Shown: in pieces, positions 15,389-20,265 of the stretch
Layout: each line of letters opens with the position of its first letter
Position numbering within the stretch: position 1 is the first letter of the stretch
Assembly: GCA_913040875.1 (NCBI GenBank)
Contig: CAJWHX010000004.1
Coordinates: forward strand, 1 to 20,265
Length of the DNA: 20,265 nt
Origin: an uncultured Pseudomonadota bacterium
GTDB lineage: Bacteria > Myxococcota > UBA796
Reading direction: 5' to 3'
Program-made: the position numbers and the translations under genes
The notes under the pieces: generated by a model
Told to the model about the DNA's origin: nothing
What the model saw: only the letters and a program-made list of their open reading frames with translations
The model's database searches: none

Positions 15389-16927
15389 TCAATCATTTTG
15401 AATGTATCCAAGTTGCTCGAGTTTCTTCTTCGCCGCCTCATCCAATTCCACTCGATTGGCTTGTTGCTTTTCAATCGTTAATGCAGGGTCATTGGAAGAC
15501 TCACCGCCCACCAAATACCACGGTCCTTGCTTTGTTCCTTCGGCATCCTGAAACAGAATCGATGCATCATAGGGCAATATCTGAAAGGACTCCCCCTTTT
15601 CAACGTTGAGCGTTCGACTGTGACGACCGTCTTTGAGCGCAATTGCCTTTGAAAGAACGACAGTACCTGAATCTTGAGCCGTCCAAGGTTTCCCCAAGAG
15701 TTCTTCTGTTCGTTTTTTAAAGGCAAAGGCGATCTCGGGTTCTGTACTGGAGATATCTGTAGTTTCTTTTAAATCTTCTTGTGTGTGAAACAATTCAGAC
15801 TTTCCAGTATTAAGGTCCCACTCCAATCGATATCCACCCTCAAAGAGAGAAATCCGATTGGTTTTAAATCGAGTGGTTTCAGCCAGCATTGGACGTTCCG
15901 GCAATGCTCGTTCTCCAGCAAAATAAGCAGTCAAATCAATCCCGTCCGCTTGCAACTGTGTATCTCCCCATGCTGCTATGGTAGGAGCAACGTCGTGATT
16001 TCCTACCCAGCCAGAATCAATCACGCTCTTGGGTACACCCTTTCCAGACACGATCATTGGAATATGGAGTTGCTCACTGTACAGAGTGTGTGCGTGTCCC
16101 CAAGACCCTCTCTCCCAAAACTCTTCACCGTGATCTGCTGTGATGACCCAACGCAAATCAGAACGTTTGGCAGAAATCACATCTGAAAGCCTTTTCAATT
16201 GAGCATCGACATACAAAATCTCTTCATCGTATTGTGCAATTTGATGAGTCTTCTGAGCGGCTTTGACCTTCTTCTTTTTAAAGTGGAAGTAGTTTTTGTA
16301 TTTTAGATCGCCCTTTTCAGGAGCGCGATCAAAAACCGTATCAAATGGAGCCGGAGCTTCATAAGCATAATGAACATCGTAAAAATGTAAGAACAAAAAG
16401 AGCGGCTTGTCTGCAGATTGTTTACCAAACCAATTCAGCGCAGTATCGATGATGTTTTCAGCATCTACCGTTCCAGAAAGATTCTTCTTTTCCGAGAGGA
16501 GATCGAAGTCTTCAAAGAAATCAAATCCCCTATCGAAGCCAAACAAGCTGGAAACATACATCGTCGACACAACTCCACCAGTTCCCCACCCCTTCTTTTG
16601 CAACTCCTCTGCCAAAATGGGAGTACTGGATGATAGAGACACAGAGTCATCCACAATGTGGTGCGTTGATGGCAGCTGTCCCGTTAACATCGTTGCGTGG
16701 GCTGGTAGTGTCCATGGGGAGGCTGAACGAGCATACTCAAAACGTGTTCCCGAATCTGCCAGTGTGTCTAAAAATGGAGATGTCTTTCGCTCATACCCAT
16801 AAGAAGACAGGTGATCGGCTCGCAATGTATCAATACTGACCAAGACCACCATCGGTTGTTCACTGACGGGTGCTTCCTGTGTACAGCCAAGCAACCCACT
16901 CCAAAGACCAAGCAACGCTATATTCAT
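15389..16927 (-). CDS. Sulfatase-fold (alkaline phosphatase superfamily) lipoprotein with Thr at the nucleophile position
   Basis: This 512-residue protein is probably exported as a lipoprotein: the short N-terminus ends in GLLGC, with C15 as the lipid-attachment Cys. The fold is read from the metal-site motifs VSIDTLRADHL (D33) and ITADHGEEF (D265, H266), plus GSWGHAHTLY (H278, H280). The nucleophile segment is SPWTLPAHATMLTG, so T73, P75 and H77 stand where sulfatases have C/S-x-P-x-R. No formylglycine can form at Thr, and the Arg is missing. Thr is the nucleophile in EptA/LtaS-type phosphotransferases of the same superfamily. It is therefore probably a phosphohydrolase or phosphotransferase, not a classical sulfatase; Pfam would still call it Sulfatase. 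The ATG at 16927 has AGAGG 7 nt upstream. It lies 40 bp after the glycosyltransferase gene and is probably co-transcribed with it. Confidence 0.82.
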   Translation of the reverse strand: MNIALLGLWSGLLGCTQEAPVSEQPMVVLVSIDTLRADHLSSYGYERKTSPFLDTLADSGTRFEYARSASPWTLPAHATMLTGQLPSTHHIVDDSVSLSSSTPILAEELQKKGWGTGGVVSTMYVSSLFGFDRGFDFFEDFDLLSEKKNLSGTVDAENIIDTALNWFGKQSADKPLFLFLHFYDVHYAYEAPAPFDTVFDRAPEKGDLKYKNYFHFKKKKVKAAQKTHQIAQYDEEILYVDAQLKRLSDVISAKRSDLRWVITADHGEEFWERGSWGHAHTLYSEQLHIPMIVSGKGVPKSVIDSGWVGNHDVAPTIAAWGDTQLQADGIDLTAYFAGERALPERPMLAETTRFKTNRISLFEGGYRLEWDLNTGKSELFHTQEDLKETTDISSTEPEIAFAFKKRTEELLGKPWTAQDSGTVVLSKAIALKDGRHSRTLNVEKGESFQILPYDASILFQDAEGTKQGPWYLVGGESSNDPALTIEKQQANRVELDEAAKKKLEQLGYIQND

Positions 16928-16967
16928 TTCATTCCTCTCATTCTATATTTCTTCGTGTATTCAATCC

Positions 16968-18365
16968 TTACCAATGTCGCCATTGCACCCAAGCAGCAGG
17001 GAAAAACCACATCGTAAAGAAGACGACCAAACTACCACAGATTAGTGCGCTTGCTTTTCTGGGCATCGACGCATTCTTCCAATGACTCCCCCACTCCGTC
17101 ACAAACCACGCCGCATAAATCATCAGCAGTGGCTCCAGTGGTACTCTGTATCGTGTGAGTCCTGCGAGTAAACTGATCGCCGCCACGTGATAGAGCCAAA
17201 TCCCACTGATCAACAATCCGCGACCGCCTCGACCATAGAGAACCAATCCAATCGTTCCCAGCCAAAGCACCATCAAATTCCAACCGACGTTCACCGCAAT
17301 GATCCCTTCATCCATCCAGCGAGGCAGTCCTTGCATGTTTCCCCAACGTAAATGACGCGTCAAAAAAGAATGTGGATTCATCATTTGAGCGATTCGGAGC
17401 GGGATTCGAGACACAAATTCCTTCGGATGAGCCTTAATCCAATCCACACCGGCTTTGGTTTGACACTTGTCTCGTTCAACCGGTTTTCGTTTGCTCGCAC
17501 ACGGTTCCCGACCGGGCTCTGTATGACGTTCAAAGGCGATATTACTGAGTGGACCATTGCCCCAGTCAAAAGCGATCGGTTCAAAATCGTTGTTCCCCAA
17601 CCACATCATCTGACCCAGGGTCCTGTCTGAAATCATAAAAGAGTCAAACTTCTTCGAAGCATAGGTCGAATAAGGTCCCACCATCAAAATGGTTCCAAGC
17701 ACGAGAGCCACACACTGTGTCCAAGCCAGTCTTAGCCGCCATCGTCTCCAAATAAGAGCTCCGCAGAATATGGGCAGCATGTATGTCGCTACACCTCGAA
17801 ACAGTACACACATACCCACAATCAGACCTGTTATCGCCGCGTGTTTCATCGCTGTTTGAGTGGTTTGTTCTGCATCACGTGCTTTGTCAAACAGCCATAC
17901 ACCCGACAACAGTAAACCACCATATAAACATTCTGACCAAAGAGATTGAGCAAAGAATATTTGGGTGGGACTGAGGGCATACATCCACGCTGCCACTTTT
18001 CCGACTTTGGGGTTGGCAAAGCGTCTGCCCAAGTGAAAGAGCAGTGCCATGACTCCAACTGAGGCGATAGCCTGCGTCGTTTTAATCCCCGCACCATACC
18101 CCGTTAATCCTTCGTGTAGTGCAAGTAAAAAAGGATAGCCAGGAGCCCAAATCCATCCGTTGGATGCAGTCATCCCCTCGCCTTCCAAGATGCGCTCAGA
18201 AAGTCGCAAATAGGTACACTCGTCACGCACACATGGCCATGAAAGCCAAAGCATGACAGGAACTATTCGAAGCAAGAATCCAATGACCATAGCCCACCGA
18301 ATAGATCTTCCTTCCTCTACACCGTGCAGAAAAACTGCCTGCTTCAACCACTCTTTGATACTCAT
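16968..18365 (-). CDS. GT39-like membrane glycosyltransferase (PMT/ArnT-type)
   Basis: This 465-residue multi-helix inner-membrane protein resembles the lipid-linked-sugar-dependent glycosyltransferases of the PMT_2/GT39-GT83 group. After a first helix at about 24-44, the periplasmic loop carries RDECTYLRLSERILEGEG (47-64), with the D48/E49 pair in the catalytic position, followed by WIWAPGYPF (71-79). Further hydrophobic helices follow (VGVMALLFHLG, GLIVGMCVLF and others), with a large soluble loop after the middle (about 240-330, PLSNIAFERH). The ATG at 18365 has a weak TAGG ribosome site. It is divergent from the peptidase gene (187 bp between starts) and followed after 40 bp by the sulfatase-fold gene. 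Sugar donor and acceptor are unknown; lipid A, protein and polysaccharide substrates are all possible. Confidence 0.75.
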   Translation of the reverse strand: MSIKEWLKQAVFLHGVEEGRSIRWAMVIGFLLRIVPVMLWLSWPCVRDECTYLRLSERILEGEGMTASNGWIWAPGYPFLLALHEGLTGYGAGIKTTQAIASVGVMALLFHLGRRFANPKVGKVAAWMYALSPTQIFFAQSLWSECLYGGLLLSGVWLFDKARDAEQTTQTAMKHAAITGLIVGMCVLFRGVATYMLPIFCGALIWRRWRLRLAWTQCVALVLGTILMVGPYSTYASKKFDSFMISDRTLGQMMWLGNNDFEPIAFDWGNGPLSNIAFERHTEPGREPCASKRKPVERDKCQTKAGVDWIKAHPKEFVSRIPLRIAQMMNPHSFLTRHLRWGNMQGLPRWMDEGIIAVNVGWNLMVLWLGTIGLVLYGRGGRGLLISGIWLYHVAAISLLAGLTRYRVPLEPLLMIYAAWFVTEWGSHWKNASMPRKASALICGSLVVFFTMWFFPAAWVQWRHW

Positions 18366-18383
18366 CGACGCCTATTTAACCGA

Positions 18384-18419
18384 TTGACTGCTTTTTTTCA
18401 CGTACATACAAGGGTGTAC
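18384..18419 (+). promoter_or_regulatory. Candidate promoter and dyad upstream of the peptidase-like gene
   Basis: TTGACT (18384-18389, five of six for -35) is followed after 17 bp by TACAAG (18407-18412, four of six for -10). The inverted repeat GTACA (18402-18406) and TGTAC (18415-18419) overlaps the -10 region and could be an operator. It would give a leader of about 130 nt before the ATG at 18553. The divergent glycosyltransferase start lies only 20 bp away. Confidence 0.35.
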
Positions 18420-18552
18420 ACTGTCGTTTTTGCGTCTATACTAAATATAGAACGTCTCTTTTACTTTTACCTTTTACGGACGTTCGCTTTACCGTTCTCT
18501 CTGCTTTTCCAAAACTTTTATCCCAAATTATGGGTTTCTTCTGGATTTTAAC

Positions 18553-19593
18553 ATGTCTTTTTTCTCTTCTCCTTCACATATAAAGGGATGGTTCTTGGGA
18601 TTGTTCCTACTCCTAGGTCAGTGGTTTACTCCATCCAGTGCACACGCCGAAGCACAATGGGTATCGACACCGGACCTCACACATATCCCGCACTGGACAG
18701 TGCCACTCGAAAGCAAAGCAGATTGGCTACGATCTTCAAGCCCCTATGCAGACATCTACGCCTCCGTAGAAGATGAAGCTGTTGCCCATGAACTGATGCG
18801 ACATGCCCACACCGCCATCCCGAGAATCGCCAAGCAGCTGGGGGTTTCTACCGGTGGATCGATGCAAATCTATCTTGCCAACACACAGGCTGAATTTCAA
18901 GCAATGCAGCCATACGCTCCCCCTGATTGGGCAGACGGAACCGCCTGGCCAAAGAACGGCTGGATTTTCCTTCGATCACCTCGAATCCGTTCGGGATTGG
19001 CTGAACCCCTACACCAGGTTCTCGACCACGAGATTGTACACATCTTACTGGGGCGCGCTTTTGCCCATTACCCAGTCCCTCGGTGGCTTCAAGAAGGCGT
19101 CGCTCAAGTCGTTGCCGGTGAGTACACCCCCACCAAAGTCGATCAACTGGGAACATTTGCTGAACCGATGTCCTTTTTGGAACTTGCCAAAGGGTTCCCC
19201 GCAGACGCTCTACGTGCTCGCATGGCCTATGCACAATCTGCCAGTCTGGTTGCCTATCTGTTTCAAGCACACGGTACGCAAAGTCTGCAAATCCTGATTG
19301 AAGAGATGTCGCAAGGTAGAGAACTGGATGTGGCTCTCGTTCGCGCGACTGGTTTGACTCCGCAAGAACTGGATGTAGCATGGCAAGGGCGGACACTCTC
19401 GATGCCCTTATGGCTGCGTTCAATCAGCATTGATGGAACCCTTCTCGCGCTGATTGGCATTGTGATTTTACTGGGCTCATCTAGAAAGTACAAGCAATAC
19501 CGCAAAGGCAATCACATGTGGGATGAAGAAGAACGGGTCCATCAAAAATTGGTTCAGGAAATCTCCACCTGGGACCGAACGATGCGTATCTGA
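18553..19593 (+). CDS. Membrane-anchored Peptidase_MA-like zinc metalloprotease
   Basis: This 346-residue exported protein has a signal peptide at about 1-32 (hydrophobic 13-22, cleavage near AHA). The extracytoplasmic domain carries HEIVH (159-163), the gluzincin HExxH zinc motif, and PRWLQEGVAQ with E181 as the likely third zinc ligand. This spacing is that of Peptidase_MA-like proteins. A C-terminal membrane helix (about 294-309) followed by RKYKQYRKGN anchors it with a short cytoplasmic tail of about 35 residues. So it is probably bound to the inner membrane, facing the periplasm. The start at 18553 has a weak ribosome site (GGA 7-8 nt upstream) but gives a good signal peptide. The MobB-like gene follows 3 bp after its stop. 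The substrate is unknown, and proteolytic activity is not shown. Confidence 0.8.
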   Translation: MSFFSSPSHIKGWFLGLFLLLGQWFTPSSAHAEAQWVSTPDLTHIPHWTVPLESKADWLRSSSPYADIYASVEDEAVAHELMRHAHTAIPRIAKQLGVSTGGSMQIYLANTQAEFQAMQPYAPPDWADGTAWPKNGWIFLRSPRIRSGLAEPLHQVLDHEIVHILLGRAFAHYPVPRWLQEGVAQVVAGEYTPTKVDQLGTFAEPMSFLELAKGFPADALRARMAYAQSASLVAYLFQAHGTQSLQILIEEMSQGRELDVALVRATGLTPQELDVAWQGRTLSMPLWLRSISIDGTLLALIGIVILLGSSRKYKQYRKGNHMWDEEERVHQKLVQEISTWDRTMRI

Positions 19594-19596
19594 ATC

Positions 19597-20073
19597 ATGA
19601 CTCGAAACCGTCCACTGCTCTTTCGAATTGCCGGTCCAAGCAACAGTGGCAAAACCACATACTTAATGGCACTCATACGTCGGTTGAAAGAACACAACCT
19701 CAACGTCGCCACCATCAAACACTCCCATCATAAACTGGATGTAGTCTCTCGAAAAGATGGTCACAAACTGGGTACCCTCGCTCCAAACCTTACCGTGGGA
19801 CAAGACCGAGTGATTCTGGATGAACCAGTTCAAACGCCTCCAAACCTGTTTGAACTCGTCGATCGTTTCTACTCAGATATGGGCGTGGTACTAGTGGAGA
19901 GTTGGCGGGAGGAGTCTATTCCAACGCTACTTATTGCCAACCCACCAACCAAATGGGTTGTGCCTGAAGGTGTGCTGGCTCGGACGACGGAGGTTGCGTC
20001 TGAGACGTTTGAGTCATTGCCGGTTTGGGGAATGAATGATGTGGTGGATTGGGTTTTGAATTCCAGTCGGTAA
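19597..20073 (+). CDS. MobB-like P-loop protein (molybdopterin-guanine dinucleotide synthesis)
   Basis: This 158-residue cytoplasmic nucleotide-binding protein resembles MobB. GPSNSGKTT (13-21) is the Walker A, and VATIKHSHHKLD (37-48) matches the conserved IKH-x-HH-x-xD segment of the family. The next conserved segment is changed: usual MobB has KDS..(R)..AGA, while here KDGHKLGTLAPNLTVGQDR stands in that place. A Walker-B-like VVLVESW (107-113) and a C-terminal GMNDVVDWV follow. MobB is thought to help MobA attach GMP to the Mo cofactor, but no other molybdenum gene is in the window. It begins 3 bp after the stop of the peptidase gene, so the pair is translationally coupled, which is an odd pairing. 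A diverged function is possible. No separate ribosome site is evident. Confidence 0.75.
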   Translation: MTRNRPLLFRIAGPSNSGKTTYLMALIRRLKEHNLNVATIKHSHHKLDVVSRKDGHKLGTLAPNLTVGQDRVILDEPVQTPPNLFELVDRFYSDMGVVLVESWREESIPTLLIANPPTKWVVPEGVLARTTEVASETFESLPVWGMNDVVDWVLNSSR

Positions 20074-20095
20074 GTATACTTGCGGTGGCTTCGCC

Positions 20096-20118
20096 AAAGA
20101 CTATCACCAATAGTCTTT
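20096..20118. terminator. Terminator-like hairpin after the MobB-like gene
   Basis: AAAGACTAT (20096-20104) pairs perfectly with ATAGTCTTT (20110-20118) around a 5-nt CACCA loop, 23 bp after the stop of the MobB-like gene. The stem is A/T-rich and the T-run is only TTT, so it would be a modest terminator; because it is symmetric it may act on both strands. Confidence 0.45.
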
Positions 20119-20265
20119 AAGTCCTAAATTTTTGGGTTGATGATGATTGGCAATAATGATGGATGTATGTAGGTTATTACCGAATCGGTTTTGTGTGTTT
20201 TTGGAGTAAGATTTCAAAACTGGGAAAAAAGTGGGAAAAGAATGTCGTCCCACGACGTCCAGATC
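20104..20265 (-). CDS. Possible 3' end of an unknown minus-strand gene
   Basis: A minus-strand frame is open from the window edge to a TGA inside the hairpin loop at 20104-20106, giving 53 residues. The C-terminus reads about QPKNLGLKDYW and the whole is Asn/Ser-rich. I recognise no motif. An open frame of this length can arise by chance in AT-rich DNA, so it is listed only so that the adjoining sequence is inspected. The frame ending within a symmetrical hairpin fits a gene end, but weakly. Confidence 0.15.
   Translation of the reverse strand, partial: DLDVVGRHSFPTFFPVLKSYSKNTQNRFGNNLHTSIIIANHHQPKNLGLKDYW

Noticed and set aside
18803..19423. Long frames of 164 (plus) and 191 (minus) codons inside the peptidase-like gene
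   Set aside because: The gene's own frame has a signal peptide, HEIVH motif and membrane anchor; the others show none of these.

Overview
The window reads as an ordinary chromosomal stretch of a moderately AT-rich Gram-negative bacterium. It encodes an RND efflux pump with its outer-membrane channel, a lipoprotein, an FtsZ with a conserved C-terminal peptide, and a metal-site-variant HemB. A probable FHA plus winged-helix fusion and a membrane-anchored Peptidase_MA protein give it a deltaproteobacterial (Myxococcota or Bdellovibrionota-like) flavour. That placement is an inference and would need a ribosomal or ftsZ/hemB tree. No rRNA, tRNA, CRISPR array, insertion sequence or prophage was seen.

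Layout. (1) 1-1020: the C-terminal part of a K+ channel with a cytoplasmic RCK (TrkA-N) domain, open at the left window edge and convergent with a small P-loop kinase (1057-1518, minus). (2) 1519-4675: a gene-poor, dyad-rich segment with two unrecognised plus-strand genes (2157-3566 and 3926-4675), closed by an 11-bp terminator hairpin. (3) 4798-11252 (minus): a self-contained tetR - outer-membrane factor - adaptor - RND permease operon. tetR and the channel gene overlap in an ATGA junction, and a 26-bp imperfect palindrome just upstream of tetR is the obvious operator. (4) 11253-11529: a plus-strand tandem hairpin ending in a GAAA-loop terminator, a small-RNA candidate. (5) 11530-12396 (minus): an FHA-like plus winged-helix protein, divergent from hemB (12543-13529, plus). 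hemB is followed by a small AT-rich HTH gene (13577-13849). (6) ftsZ (13981-15120, minus) stands alone, with a recognisable promoter and its own terminator. (7) 15389-18365 (minus): a probable two-gene operon of a GT39-like membrane glycosyltransferase and an alkaline-phosphatase/sulfatase-fold lipoprotein that has Thr in place of the formylglycine Cys. (8) 18553-20073 (plus): a membrane-anchored HExxH peptidase-like protein coupled by 3 bp to a MobB-like P-loop protein. The last 190 bp hold a hairpin and a possible partial minus-strand reading frame.

How they work together: the tetR operon should give drug or toxicant efflux with substrate-responsive self-repression. The GT39/sulfatase-fold pair probably builds and trims an envelope glycan. 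hemB and ftsZ are housekeeping genes. The best places to look for new biology are the dyad-rich orphan segment (1519-4675), the candidate small RNA at about 11341-11486, and the Thr-nucleophile sulfatase-fold lipoprotein with its glycosyltransferase partner.
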